Notes under the pieces: model-generated
Database searches by the model: none
Told to the model about the DNA's origin: nothing
The model's input: only the letters and a program-made list of their open reading frames with translations
Program-made: the position numbers and the translations under genes
NCBI GenBank assembly: GCA_041168905.1
Contig: JBEEJZ010000257.1
Coordinates: 1 to 64,000 of the forward strand
Direction: 5' to 3'
Origin: JBEEJZ01 sp041168905
GTDB taxonomy: Bacteria; Pseudomonadota; Gammaproteobacteria; Burkholderiales; Burkholderiaceae_C
Length of the DNA: 64,000 nucleotides
Part shown: piece by piece, positions 34,525 through 44,622 of the stretch
Position numbering within the stretch: the first letter of the stretch is position 1
How the letters are laid out: each line of letters starts with the position of its first letter

Positions 34525-35313
34525 ATGCGCTGGGATGCCGAAACCCTGTGGGAGCAGGTGCAGCCCCTGTTGCCGGGATTCACGGTGGAGGTCTTGCCGC
34601 AAATTGACTCCACCAATTCCGAGCTAATGCGCCGTGCCCGCGCAGGCCAACTGGAGCCCACCTTGCTGATCGCCGAACACCAGACCGCCGGGCGCGGACG
34701 CCTGGGACGGCAGTGGTTGAGCGAGGGGCAGGGAGGACACACAGTGCCGACCGTGGGGGCCATTCCCTTGAGTTTTTCTTTGGGCCTGCCCCTGTCGCCG
34801 CAAAACTGGTCTGGCCTGTCGCTGGCCGTGGGTGTCAGCCTGGCGCGCAGTCTGCACCCGCAAGTACGCCTGAAGTGGCCCAACGACCTGTGGCTGCGCG
34901 GACGCAAGCTCGCTGGCATCCTGATCGAGACCGCCAGTTTTGCCAGCGTTCGCTTCGTGGTGATCGGTGTTGGCATCAACGTGGCTCCCCGCAGCGCCGA
35001 GGGTTTGTCGACGCCACCGGCCTGGCTGGAGGAGTTGGCGCCAGAGATGGATGCCGCAGCCGCGCTGCACCGAGTCTTTTTGCCCCTGGTTCAGACCCTG
35101 CAGCGCTTCGAGGGCGAGGGCTTCGCACCTTTTGCGGCGTCATTTCAGGCGTTGGATGCACTCGCTGGCTGCCAAGTGTGGCTCAGTGATGGCACCACCG
35201 GTAGTGCAAGGGGCGTGGACAGCTCGGGCGCCCTGCAGGTGCTGACCTCCGGAGGGCTGCAAAAAATCACCAGTTCAGAAGTCAGCGTTCGGCCTCTGGC
35301 CCCGTCGGAGTGA
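34525..35313 (+). CDS. birA: Biotin--[acetyl-CoA-carboxylase] ligase
   Basis: 262 residues from ATG 34525. Joins biotin to the carboxyl carrier protein via biotinyl-AMP. Biotin-binding GRGRLGRQW and the catalytic-site lysine in LKWPNDLWL are clear, as is the C-terminal SH3-like part. The N-terminal DNA-binding domain of E. coli BirA is missing, so this is a catalytic-only enzyme that cannot repress biotin genes. There is an insertion-like glycine-rich stretch after the biotin loop (EGQGGHTVP). The stop overlaps the region of the next gene's start. Confidence 0.95.
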   Translation: MRWDAETLWEQVQPLLPGFTVEVLPQIDSTNSELMRRARAGQLEPTLLIAEHQTAGRGRLGRQWLSEGQGGHTVPTVGAIPLSFSLGLPLSPQNWSGLSLAVGVSLARSLHPQVRLKWPNDLWLRGRKLAGILIETASFASVRFVVIGVGINVAPRSAEGLSTPPAWLEELAPEMDAAAALHRVFLPLVQTLQRFEGEGFAPFAASFQALDALAGCQVWLSDGTTGSARGVDSSGALQVLTSGGLQKITSSEVSVRPLAPSE

Positions 35314-35318
35314 CATTC

Positions 35319-35975
35319 ATGCCAAGAGCCCTGATCCTCTTTTTGTTGCTGGCCAATGGCATTTTTTGGGCCTGGTCGCAGGGCCTTTTTCAGGCCTATG
35401 GCTTCGCCCCTGAACAGCACACCGAGCCACAGCGCCTGGCTCAGCAGATTCAGCCTGAGTCATTGGTGCTCTTGTCTGAAAAAGAGTTGCTGCAACTCGA
35501 AGCAGACGCAAAGGCGAAAGACCCTCCGCAGTGCCTGCAGGCGGGCTTGTTTGATGAAGCGCAGACACTGGCCCTGCGTGCCGCCCTGGCATCCGGGTTG
35601 CCAGCCGGCAGCTGGCAGCTGGACCCCAGCGCAGTGCCAGGCCGCTGGATCATCTACATCGGCAAACTCGGCTCAGCAGAGGCAGTGGCGAAAAGGCGGG
35701 CACAGCTGGCAGCCCGCAAATTCCGCGCGGAGCCGGTATCCACCGGTCCACTTGCACGGGGCTTGTCTTTGGGTTCTTTTGATAGCGAAGCCGCCGCCCA
35801 GGCAGAGTTGAACGCTTTGACCAGCAAAGGCCTGCGCACCGCCCGCGTCGAAATGGAACAGGCGCCTGTCCAGGGTTTTACCTTACGGCTAGCGGCCGTC
35901 GATGCCGACCTGCGACAGCGCCTGGAAGCCCTCAAGGACGTGCTGGCAGGACACGAATGGGTGAGCTGCCCTTGA
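35319..35975 (+). CDS. SPOR-domain membrane protein
   Basis: 218 residues from ATG 35319, with GGAG 9 bases upstream; a GTG at 35310 overlapping the birA stop is an alternative. One N-terminal membrane anchor (ALILFLLLANGIFWAW), a charged linker, and a SPOR-like repeat region (RWIIYIGKLGSAEAVAKRRA ... GLSLGSFDSEAAAQAELN). SPOR domains bind denuded peptidoglycan at division sites, so a cell-envelope role is likely. Ends 8 bases from the convergent histidine kinase gene. Confidence 0.75.
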   Translation: MPRALILFLLLANGIFWAWSQGLFQAYGFAPEQHTEPQRLAQQIQPESLVLLSEKELLQLEADAKAKDPPQCLQAGLFDEAQTLALRAALASGLPAGSWQLDPSAVPGRWIIYIGKLGSAEAVAKRRAQLAARKFRAEPVSTGPLARGLSLGSFDSEAAAQAELNALTSKGLRTARVEMEQAPVQGFTLRLAAVDADLRQRLEALKDVLAGHEWVSCP

Positions 35976-35983
35976 CGACCGGA

Positions 35984-37423
35984 TCAGGCCGATGGCTGGG
36001 CCATGAAGCGCACGCTGAACTGTGCGCCGGGCGGGGTCCTGCCTGGATGCGTATCGTTGACCTCAATCGATGCGTTGTGCTGACGGGCGATCTCCAGAAC
36101 GATGGGCAAGCCCAGACCTGAGCCATCAGCCTCGGTACCCAGCACCCGGTAGAAAGGCTGAAACACCAGCTCCCGCTCACTGGGAGCGATGCCGGGGCCT
36201 GAGTCCTCCACTTGCAACAACAGCGTCCCGCTGAAGGGGTCGGTCAACACCCTTGCGGTCACGATCCCCGGTTGGGCTTCGTTGGATGGTGTGTAGTTGA
36301 TCGCGTTGTCGACGAGGTTGCGAATCAGCTCCTTGAGTAGCGTGGGGTTGCTTTGCATCATCACCCCCTTGGCGCCGGGCTCTGCGCCCTCGTAGCCTAG
36401 GTCGATGCCCTTGTCCATGGCGCGTGGCACGCTGTCGCGGATCACCTCCATGGTTAGCTCCGCCAGATCGCAGGGCTCGCGCACCAGCACACTGCCCCGA
36501 CTCTCGGCACGTGCCAGCGACAGCAATTGATTGACGGTGTGAGTGGCCCGGATGCTGGAGCGCCCAATCTGACGCAAAGACTGCTTGAGGTCATCGGCGC
36601 TGGATTCGGCGCGCAGCGCCAGGTCCGCTTGCATGCGCAAACCTGCGAGCGGTGTTTTGAGCTGGTGTGCAGCGTCGGCCAGAAAGCGCTTTTGAGTGGT
36701 AATGGAGTCCTTCAGGCGCATCAGCAAGTCGTTGACAGAGGACACCAGCGGCACGACCTCCAGCGGAACCACATCGGTATCCAGTGGACTCATGTCGTCG
36801 GGCTTGCGGGCGCGGATGCGCTCTTCGAGCTGATTGAGGGGTTTGATGGCCTGCACCAATGCCAGCCACACCAATAGAACGGCGATGGGCAGGATCACGA
36901 ACTGGGGCAGCATCACGCCCTTGATGATCTCTGAGGCCAGCACCGAGCGCTTGTCCAGGGTTTCAGCCACTTGCACCAAGGCTGGCCTGCCGCCAGGCAG
37001 ACCCAGAGGCACCCACATGTAGGCCACACGGATGCCGCTGCCATGAAACTCGTCTTCACGCAGCTTGATGGCTCCGGGCTCCGCGCCGTCATCCTCAGGC
37101 AGGGGCAAATCACGCTCGCCACTCAGGAATTCTCCCCGGCTGCCCAACACCTGGTAGTACACCGTGTCCGTGTCGTCGGCGCGCAACAGCTCGCGGGCGG
37201 GCAGCGGCAGGCTGAATTGCGCACGGTTGTGCTGGACTGTGATCAGCTGCGCCAGAGCTCCCACGTCATATTCGAGCGCTCGGTCAAAGGGCTTGCCGGC
37301 AATACCCTGGGCCACCAGCCAGGTCAGTACCAGACTGATAGGCCACAGCAGCAGCAAGGGCGTGAGCATCCAGTCCAGGATCTCCCCGAACAGCGACCGC
37401 TGCTCACGCTGAAATATCTTCAT
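35984..37423 (-). CDS. Sensor histidine kinase (TctE-like)
   Basis: 479 residues. Membrane helix near 20-40, periplasmic sensor region (about 40-165), second helix (about 170-190), HAMP linker, HisKA with phospho-acceptor His in FLADAAHQLKTPLAG, and HATPase with N box NLVDNAINYTP and G boxes DSGPGIAPSE and GSGLGLPIV. The N-terminus (LFGEILDWMLTPLLLLWPIS) resembles TctE kinases that control tricarboxylate uptake. Partner response regulator lies 81 bases upstream. No tctABC transport genes are in view, so the regulon is unknown. Confidence 0.92.
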   Translation of the reverse strand: MKIFQREQRSLFGEILDWMLTPLLLLWPISLVLTWLVAQGIAGKPFDRALEYDVGALAQLITVQHNRAQFSLPLPARELLRADDTDTVYYQVLGSRGEFLSGERDLPLPEDDGAEPGAIKLREDEFHGSGIRVAYMWVPLGLPGGRPALVQVAETLDKRSVLASEIIKGVMLPQFVILPIAVLLVWLALVQAIKPLNQLEERIRARKPDDMSPLDTDVVPLEVVPLVSSVNDLLMRLKDSITTQKRFLADAAHQLKTPLAGLRMQADLALRAESSADDLKQSLRQIGRSSIRATHTVNQLLSLARAESRGSVLVREPCDLAELTMEVIRDSVPRAMDKGIDLGYEGAEPGAKGVMMQSNPTLLKELIRNLVDNAINYTPSNEAQPGIVTARVLTDPFSGTLLLQVEDSGPGIAPSERELVFQPFYRVLGTEADGSGLGLPIVLEIARQHNASIEVNDTHPGRTPPGAQFSVRFMAQPSA

Positions 37424-37504
37424 GCTTTGGATGAGTGGCGCACTGGGTCTGTTCGGGGAACAGACAGCGACACAAGGTAAGGTGCTCGAACGTGGAGATC
37501 ACAT

Positions 37505-38179
37505 TCAAGCAGGGATTTTTTCCAGGCAATAGCCCAATCCGCGAACGGTGGCAATACGCACAGGTCCTTTTTCTATCTTCTTGCGCAGGCGATGGATATA
37601 GACCTCAATTGCGTTGTTGCTGACTTCTTCGCCCCACTCACACAGGCGCTCCACCAGCTGGTCCTTGCTGACCAGCCGACCAGCGCGCTGCAGCAGCACC
37701 TCCAAGAGACCCAACTCACGCGCTGACAGCTCCACCATCTTGCCGTCCAGGGTAGCCACCCTACCCGCCTGGTCATAGACCAGCGGACCATGCTTGATGC
37801 TGCTGCTCGCACCGCCCATACCCCGGCGACCCAGCGCCCGCACACGAGCTTCGAGCTCTTGCAGGCTGAAGGGCTTGGCCATGTAGTCATCGGCACCGTA
37901 ATCCAGGCCCTTGACGCGCTCCTCCACACTATCGGCCGCCGTCAAAATCAGCACAGGCAAGGAAGAACCGCGCGCACGAAGACGCTTGAGCACTTCCAAT
38001 CCATGCATACGGGGAAGGCCAAGGTCCAGGATCAAGAGATCAAATTCAGTGTTGGTCATCAAGGCCGCATCGGCCTCCGTGCCGCTGGCCACATGGTCCA
38101 CCGCAGCACCAGCGCCACGTAGGGCTCGCAGCAGGCCGTCAGCCAGCACCTGATCGTCTTCCGCAATGAGTATGCGCAT
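37505..38179 (-). CDS. OmpR-family response regulator (TctD-like)
   Basis: 224 residues. Receiver domain with acidic pocket AEDD, phospho-acceptor Asp in LLILDLGLPRMHGLE and the conserved Lys in YMAKPFSLQELEARV; C-terminal winged helix of OmpR type (LSARELGLLEVLLQRAGRLV, NNAIEVYIHRLRKKI). Transcribed ahead of its kinase and forming a two-component pair. Genes controlled cannot be inferred from the window. Confidence 0.94.
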   Translation of the reverse strand: MRILIAEDDQVLADGLLRALRGAGAAVDHVASGTEADAALMTNTEFDLLILDLGLPRMHGLEVLKRLRARGSSLPVLILTAADSVEERVKGLDYGADDYMAKPFSLQELEARVRALGRRGMGGASSSIKHGPLVYDQAGRVATLDGKMVELSARELGLLEVLLQRAGRLVSKDQLVERLCEWGEEVSNNAIEVYIHRLRKKIEKGPVRIATVRGLGYCLEKIPA

Positions 38180-38250
38180 GTCTGTCCTCGTTGTTATGGC
38201 GGGTTTTCGAATGATTTTAGGCGCGTGCGAGCGTGGGACTCACTGATGTT

Positions 38251-38745
38251 TCAGGCGACGTAGGCCTCCAGGCCGAGTGAAACCACAGTGGCGACCTCTT
38301 CGCCCAGCGCCATGCGCAGTTCGGCCTCAGCTTGCGCAACAGACCGGCCAAAAGCCTGTACCCATGCCTGACCGTCTGCCGTGAACAGCACCCGCCTGGC
38401 CCGCGCATCTCGGGGATCAAGCTCGCGCCGCACCAGACCCCAGGCCTCGCACTCATCCACCAGCTTGCCCATAGCCTGCTTGGTGACGCCGGCCTGTGCA
38501 GCCAGATCGGTGAGTCGGGCGCCGTCGAGTGACAGGTGACGGGTGATGTGGATGTGCGCCGCATCCAGTCGCCCCCGGGCTGCCAGATTCGAGAGAGCCA
38601 GAGGCACGCCCTCATCATGCGCCATCAGCGCCAGCACGCGGGCTTCGAAGCGTTGATGCGCCAGCAGGAGCAATCGGCCAGTATGTGACCAACGCCAGGC
38701 GTCGTTCCTGGGATCGAGCGATGATGAATTTGAAGGGTCCGGCAT
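38251..38745 (-). CDS. MarR-family transcriptional regulator
   Basis: 164 residues. Winged helix-turn-helix with LTDLAAQAGVTKQAMGKLVDECEAWG and the beta-wing DPRDARARRVLFTADGQ, within N- and C-terminal dimerisation helices. MarR proteins usually repress efflux or catabolic genes and are released by small phenolic ligands. It stands alone between a two-component system and recA, so probably regulates itself and distant genes. Confidence 0.9.
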   Translation of the reverse strand: MPDPSNSSSLDPRNDAWRWSHTGRLLLLAHQRFEARVLALMAHDEGVPLALSNLAARGRLDAAHIHITRHLSLDGARLTDLAAQAGVTKQAMGKLVDECEAWGLVRRELDPRDARARRVLFTADGQAWVQAFGRSVAQAEAELRMALGEEVATVVSLGLEAYVA

Positions 38746-38754
38746 GCGGCATAT

Positions 38755-38771
38755 AGTAAGGTAAATTGACT
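38755..38771. promoter_or_regulatory. Candidate MarR autoregulatory dyad
   Basis: An imperfect inverted repeat AGTAA-N7-TTGACT lies 10 bases before the marR start in an otherwise AT-rich promoter region. MarR proteins commonly bind such AT-rich 16-20 base dyads at their own promoter. Assigned mostly from position. Confidence 0.3.
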
Positions 38772-38810
38772 AATAAAAAGCTTTATGTGATTTGACCCTG
38801 AGATAAACTA

Positions 38811-38826
38811 CTGTTCAAGTATCCAG
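38811..38826 (+). promoter_or_regulatory. LexA (SOS) box upstream of recA
   Basis: CTGTTCAAGTATCCAG fits CTGT-N8-ACAG with one mismatch in the right half (CCAG). It lies 76 bases upstream of the recA ATG and just downstream of a possible -35 element TTGACC at 38792-38797, so it would cover the -10 region. LexA repression of recA through such a box is well established in proteobacteria. Confidence 0.75.
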
Positions 38827-38901
38827 TTCTACCGGCACCTTCCAAGGGCGCCAGCAGCCCTGGTTTCATATCAGCTTTTTTGTTTTTCAAGGAGACACCT
38901 C

Positions 38902-39993
38902 ATGGATGCAACCGTCAAAAGCCCCGCTGCCAGCCCCGAGAAAGCCAAGGCATTGCAAGCCGCGCTGGCCCAGATCGAAAAACAATTTGGCAAAGGCACC
39001 ATCATGCGCCTGGGTGAAGGCGAAGTCATCGAAGACATCCAGGTGGTCTCCACCGGGTCCCTGGGCCTGGACATTGCGCTGGGCGTGGGTGGTCTCCCCC
39101 GCGGCCGTGTGGTTGAAATTTATGGCCCGGAGTCATCGGGCAAAACCACGCTGACCTTGCAGGTGATTGCCGAGATGCAGAAGCAAGGTGGCCAATGCGC
39201 CTTCGTCGATGCCGAACATGCACTGGATGTGCAATACGCCCAAAAGCTCGGCGTCAATCTGCAAGACTTGCTGATCAGCCAGCCCGACACCGGCGAGCAG
39301 GCGCTTGAAATTGTGGACAGCCTGGTGCGCTCAGGCGCGGTCGACCTGATCATTGTGGACTCGGTGGCGGCCCTCACCCCCAAAGCTGAGCTTGAAGGTG
39401 AAATGGGTGACAGCCTGCCTGGCCTGCAGGCACGTCTGATGAGCCAGGCCCTGCGCAAGCTCACGGCTCACATCAAGAAGACCAATTGCATGGTCATCTT
39501 CATCAACCAGATTCGCATGAAGATCGGCGTGATGTTTGGCAGCCCCGAAACCACCACCGGTGGCAATGCGCTCAAGTTTTATGCCTCCGTTCGCCTGGAC
39601 ATCCGCCGCACCGGCACCATCAAGAAAGGCGACGATGCCATCGGCAACGAAACCAAGGTGAAAGTGGTCAAGAACAAGGTCTCTCCGCCCTTTAAAACGG
39701 CCGAATTCGACATTCTGTTTGGCGAAGGCATCAGCCGACAGGGCGAGATCATCGACATGGGCGTGAATGCCGGCATCCTGGACAAGTCGGGCGCCTGGTA
39801 CGCCTACAACGGCGAAAAAATTGGCCAGGGGCGGGACAACGCCCGTGAGTTTTTGCGCGAAAACACCGCTCTGGCCGTTGAAATCGAAAACAAGGTGCGC
39901 GCCTCTTTGGGTATTCCCCTGCTGGCGGTGTCCGAGCCTGTAGAGGCCAAAGCCAAGGGCAGCGCCAAAAAGTCTGACGCAGGCGCGGCCTGA
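38902..39993 (+). CDS. recA: Recombinase RecA
   Basis: 363 residues. ATP-dependent strand exchange in homologous recombination, and the coprotease for LexA cleavage. Walker A GPESSGKTTLT, Walker B LIIVDSVAAL, the L2 DNA loop ETTTGGNALKFYASVRLDIR region (start positions around 39546) and the Lys/Ala-rich tail are all present. Perfect AAGGAG ribosome site. recX follows after 20 bases, the usual arrangement. Confidence 0.98.
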   Translation: MDATVKSPAASPEKAKALQAALAQIEKQFGKGTIMRLGEGEVIEDIQVVSTGSLGLDIALGVGGLPRGRVVEIYGPESSGKTTLTLQVIAEMQKQGGQCAFVDAEHALDVQYAQKLGVNLQDLLISQPDTGEQALEIVDSLVRSGAVDLIIVDSVAALTPKAELEGEMGDSLPGLQARLMSQALRKLTAHIKKTNCMVIFINQIRMKIGVMFGSPETTTGGNALKFYASVRLDIRRTGTIKKGDDAIGNETKVKVVKNKVSPPFKTAEFDILFGEGISRQGEIIDMGVNAGILDKSGAWYAYNGEKIGQGRDNAREFLRENTALAVEIENKVRASLGIPLLAVSEPVEAKAKGSAKKSDAGAA

Positions 39994-40013
39994 GTCGCTC
40001 GGGGCGAGTTGTT

Positions 40014-40463
40014 GTGAACACGCCTGCTCCGTCGCTCAAAGGCCGTGCCCTGCGCCTGCTCAGCACCCGCGAGCATTCACGGGCAGAGCTGGAGCGCAAG
40101 CTGGCGGCTCATGAAGAAGAGCCCGGGACACTGGCCAAAGCGCTCGATGAGTTGCAAGCTCGCGGCTTCATCAGCGATCAGCGCGTGATCGAATCCGTGG
40201 TGCACCGGCGCTCTGCCAACCTGGGTGCTCTGCGCGTGCGCCAGGAGTTACAGGCCAAAGGCCTGGACAGGGATGCGGTCAATCAAGCGGTGGCAGAGCT
40301 GCAAACCAGTGAGCTGGATCGGGCTCGTGCCGTATGGCAGAAGAAATTCGGCGATGCGCCTGAAGATGCCTCCGCGCGCGCCAAGCAAATGCGCTTTCTG
40401 GCCGCACGCGGTTTCGGTGCCGACACCATACGGCGTGTTGTGGCTGGCGGGTTTGAAGATTGA
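40014..40463 (+). CDS. recX: Recombination regulator RecX
   Basis: 149 residues from GTG 40014. RecX binds within the RecA filament and inhibits its ATPase and strand exchange. The repeated three-helix units are seen: RALRLLSTREHSRAELERKL, ALDELQARGFISDQRVIESVV, and RQELQAKGLDRDAVNQAV followed by MRFLAARGFGADTIRRVV. Encoded directly behind recA, so SOS-inducible with it. Converges on argC with only 4 bases between stop codons. Confidence 0.94.
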   Translation: MNTPAPSLKGRALRLLSTREHSRAELERKLAAHEEEPGTLAKALDELQARGFISDQRVIESVVHRRSANLGALRVRQELQAKGLDRDAVNQAVAELQTSELDRARAVWQKKFGDAPEDASARAKQMRFLAARGFGADTIRRVVAGGFED

Positions 40464-40467
40464 GCGC

Positions 40468-41403
40468 TTACAAGCCCAGCATCAACTTCAGGTTTTGCAC
40501 GGCTGCGCCGCTGGCTCCCTTGCCCAGGTTGTCCAACCGCGCCACCAGTACTGCGTGAGCAAAACCGTCGACGCTGGCATTGTTGGAAAAAACCCGCAGC
40601 TCCAGCTTGTTGGTATCGGCCAAGGCAACGGCATCCAGCTTGCCCGTGTCGGTAGCGGGCTCTACAGTCACCCACTCGCTGCCTGCGTAGTGCCGCGCCA
40701 GGGCGTCATGCAAGTCTTGCGCACTTGGCTGGCCCGGCAACAGATCCAGGTGCAAAGGCAGCTGCACCAGCATGCCCTGGCGGAAGTTACCCACGGACGG
40801 CGTAAACAAAGGCCTACGCGTCAGGCCCGTGTACTTCATGATTTCGGGAATGTGCTTGTGCTTGAGACCCAGCGCATACAGCTCAAAAGCGGGCGCCAGG
40901 CCTTGCTCGTAGGCCTCGATCATCGGGCGACCGCCACCTGAATAACCACTGACGGATGGCAGGCAAACGGGGTGATCTGCCGGCAGCAAGCCCGCATCGA
41001 TCAGCGGACGCAGCAGGGCGATGGCACCGGTCGCATAGCAACCTGGGTTGGACACCCGGCGTGCGTGGACGACGGCGTCTTTTTGCCCACTAGCCAATTC
41101 AGGGAAACCGTAGACCCAATCGGGCGAGGTGCGATGAGCAGTGGATGCGTCAATAACCTTGGGACCAGGTCGGCCGGTTTGAGAGGCTGTTGCATCCATC
41201 ATGGCGACCGATTCAAGCGCCGCATCGTCGTGCAGGCACAACACAACCAGGTCCACGCCAGCCATCAGCGCCTGTTTAGCCTGCGGGTCTTTGCGCAGCT
41301 CGGGAGCAATGCTCACCAGCTCGATGCCGGCCATGGTCTGCAGGCGTTCGCGAATTTGCAGGCCTGTGGTGCCGGCCTCGCCATCTATGAAAATCTTGAA
41401 CAT
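40468..41403 (-). CDS. argC: N-acetyl-gamma-glutamyl-phosphate reductase (type 2)
   Basis: 311 residues from ATG 41403 (MFKIFIDGEAGTTGLQIRER). NADPH-dependent third step of arginine synthesis. The short type-2 form: cofactor loop DGEAGTTG, catalytic cysteine in VSNPGCYATGAIALL, and HKHIPEI and SVGNFRQGM regions. An extended frame to 41574 lacks family similarity. It stands apart from other arg genes and is divergent from sucC. Confidence 0.95.
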   Translation of the reverse strand: MFKIFIDGEAGTTGLQIRERLQTMAGIELVSIAPELRKDPQAKQALMAGVDLVVLCLHDDAALESVAMMDATASQTGRPGPKVIDASTAHRTSPDWVYGFPELASGQKDAVVHARRVSNPGCYATGAIALLRPLIDAGLLPADHPVCLPSVSGYSGGGRPMIEAYEQGLAPAFELYALGLKHKHIPEIMKYTGLTRRPLFTPSVGNFRQGMLVQLPLHLDLLPGQPSAQDLHDALARHYAGSEWVTVEPATDTGKLDAVALADTNKLELRVFSNNASVDGFAHAVLVARLDNLGKGASGAAVQNLKLMLGL

Positions 41404-41594
41404 GAGGTCTTTCGGTCGAACATGACGACTGGACACAGCGCCGAAACGGCGCTGGTAGGCATGCCGCTGTAAGCTTGATTCAAGTTTGGCGCAGTGCAGC
41501 ATGATACATTCCGAAACCATGTTCCCAGTCCCTGTAATTGGTGTGTAACCGTGGGGTGTGGGGTTGATGTTCATCCATTCCTGAGAAAGACCTC

Positions 41595-42755
<1,161 letters not shown>

Positions 42756-42807
42756 ATGCCTTGAGGGACAGATCTTCAACTCTGTTCCCAACTGATTAGG
42801 AAAACCC

Positions 42808-43704
42808 ATGTCGATTTACATCAACAAAGACACCAAAGTCATCACCCAAGGCATCACCGGCAAAACCGGTCAGTTCCACACTGAGAAGTGCCAGGAATAC
42901 GCGAACGGCAAGAACTGCTTCGTCGCGGGTGTGAACCCCAAGAAGGCTGGCGAGTCCATCTTTAACATCCCAATTTACGCCTCCGTCAAGGAAGCCGCCA
43001 CGCAAACTGGCGCGACCGTGTCGGTGATCTACGTGCCACCAGCAGGTGCAGCCGCTGCGATCTGGGAAGCCGTGGAAGCCGACCTGGATTTGGCCATCTG
43101 TATCACCGAAGGCATACCAGTGCGCGACATGCTCGAAGTGCGCAACAAGATGAAGGCCAAGGAAGCCGCTGGCGGCAAGAAAACCCTGCTGCTGGGCCCC
43201 AACTGCCCAGGCCTGATCACCCCTGACGAAATCAAGATCGGCATCATGCCCGGTCACATCCACCGCAAAGGCCGCATCGGCGTGGTGTCCCGTTCGGGTA
43301 CTTTGACCTATGAAGCCGTGGCGATGCTGACCGAAGTGGGTCTGGGCCAGTCCAGCGCCGTCGGTATCGGTGGTGACCCGATCAACGGTTTGAAGCACAT
43401 CGATGTGATGAAGGCTTTCAACGACGATCCCGACACCGACGCCGTGATCATGATCGGTGAAATCGGTGGCCCGGACGAAGCTGAGGCTGCCATGTGGTGC
43501 AAGGCCAACATGAAGAAGCCGGTGGTGGGCTTCATCGCGGGTGTGACTGCTCCCCCCGGCAAGCGCATGGGCCATGCCGGCGCCCTGATCTCTGGTGGAG
43601 CCGACACGGCCGATGCCAAGCTGGCCATCATGGAGGAGTGTGGTTTCGTGGTCACGCGCAACCCATCCGAACTGGGCAAACTGCTCAAGGCCCAGCTCAA
43701 ATAA
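42808..43704 (+). CDS. sucD: Succinyl-CoA synthetase alpha subunit
   Basis: 298 residues. CoA-binding domain TQGITGKTGQFHTE, the loop GPNCPGLI, and the phosphorylated active-site histidine in GHAGALISGG. Partner of SucC. AGGAAA precedes the ATG. No strong terminator immediately follows; instead a series of hairpins separates it from the TerC gene. Confidence 0.98.
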   Translation: MSIYINKDTKVITQGITGKTGQFHTEKCQEYANGKNCFVAGVNPKKAGESIFNIPIYASVKEAATQTGATVSVIYVPPAGAAAAIWEAVEADLDLAICITEGIPVRDMLEVRNKMKAKEAAGGKKTLLLGPNCPGLITPDEIKIGIMPGHIHRKGRIGVVSRSGTLTYEAVAMLTEVGLGQSSAVGIGGDPINGLKHIDVMKAFNDDPDTDAVIMIGEIGGPDEAEAAMWCKANMKKPVVGFIAGVTAPPGKRMGHAGALISGGADTADAKLAIMEECGFVVTRNPSELGKLLKAQLK

Positions 43705-43750
43705 GCGGGACGCGGGGCGGACCATTGGTCCTGCCTCCCACTGCAAAAAG

Positions 43751-43837
43751 CCAGGCTGCAGCCCTGGTGGCCTGAATTGGGCCACTGTGGTTTGCCACAA
43801 TACCGAAGCCGGATGTCCTGCAGGACAATCCGGCTTT
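43751..43837 (+). promoter_or_regulatory. Structured leader/hairpin series before the TerC gene
   Basis: Four consecutive hairpins can be drawn: CCAGG/CCTGG at 43751-43767, GTGGCC/GGCCAC at 43767-43785, TGTGG/CCACA at 43786-43799, and a long stem AAGCCGGAT/ATCCGGCTT (43806-43836) that itself holds GTCC/GGAC. The last is followed by a short T/C tract and could end sucCD transcription. The series could also be a regulatory leader for the TerC gene. The consensus of the yybP-ykoY manganese riboswitch, which often precedes TerC genes, was not recognised. Confidence 0.5.
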
Positions 43838-43887
43838 CCCGTTTCAGTCAACAGCACACGCTCGCGAGCGAGTAGCAAAGGATCATC

Positions 43888-44589
43888 ATGGAAGAATTCC
43901 TCACCGCTCATTTCTGGCTGGCCGTAGGTCAGATCATCATGATTGACATCCTCCTCGGGGGTGACAATGCGGTGGTCATCGCTTTGGCCTGTCGACAGTT
44001 GCCGCCGGCCCAGCGCACCAAAGGTATTGTTTGGGGCACCGCAGGCGCGATTGTGTTGCGCGTGATCCTGATTGCCTTTGCGCTTTCCTTGTTGAAGGTG
44101 CCATTCCTTAAATTGGTGGGCGCCATTTTGCTGATCTGGATCGGCATCAAACTGCTGATGCCCCAGGACGATGATGAGCACGGCAACATCCAGGCCAGCG
44201 ACAAGCTCTGGGGCGCCGTCAAGACCGTGATCATTGCCGACCTGGTCATGAGCATCGACAACGTGATTGCGATTGCGGGGGCGGCACAGGGCGCTGGCGA
44301 GCAGCATCAGCTGCCACTGGTCATTTTCGGATTGCTGGTGAGCATTCCCATCATCGTGGGTGGCAGCCAACTGGTGCTCAAACTGATGGATCGCTTCCCA
44401 ATGATCATCACCCTGGGCGGCATGCTGCTGGGCTGGATCGCTGGCACCATGGCCCACACGGACCCCGCGCTGGTCGACATCCTGCCACAAGAAAAAGCCT
44501 GGACCTACGGTTTAGGGATAGCCGGCGCCCTGGTGGTGCTCGCCGTTGGCAAGCTGTTGCAGCGTGCCAAGCCCGGAGCTGCTGCATAG
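43888..44589 (+). CDS. TerC-family integral membrane protein
   Basis: 233 residues with about seven membrane helices. Conserved acidic helix motifs IMIDILLGGDNAVVIALA and VIIADLVMSIDNVIAIAG are characteristic of TerC/YjbE-like proteins, which are linked to manganese efflux, tellurite resistance and metal loading of exported proteins. A short charged loop (PQDDDEHGN) lies between the halves. AAAGGA precedes the ATG. It is single, without other ter genes, so metal homeostasis is more likely than tellurite resistance. Confidence 0.9.
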   Translation: MEEFLTAHFWLAVGQIIMIDILLGGDNAVVIALACRQLPPAQRTKGIVWGTAGAIVLRVILIAFALSLLKVPFLKLVGAILLIWIGIKLLMPQDDDEHGNIQASDKLWGAVKTVIIADLVMSIDNVIAIAGAAQGAGEQHQLPLVIFGLLVSIPIIVGGSQLVLKLMDRFPMIITLGGMLLGWIAGTMAHTDPALVDILPQEKAWTYGLGIAGALVVLAVGKLLQRAKPGAAA

Positions 44590-44622
44590 TGCAGGCCTGA
44601 CAGCGCGTTAAGCTTCGCGCTC

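Noticed and set aside
35984..38179. Naming the two-component pair tctDE with a tricarboxylate role
   Set aside because: Similar in form, but no tctABC transporter is nearby, so the signal remains unknown.
43705..43887. yybP-ykoY manganese riboswitch before the TerC gene
   Set aside because: Expected from the family, but its conserved sequence blocks were not recognised; only generic hairpins are seen.
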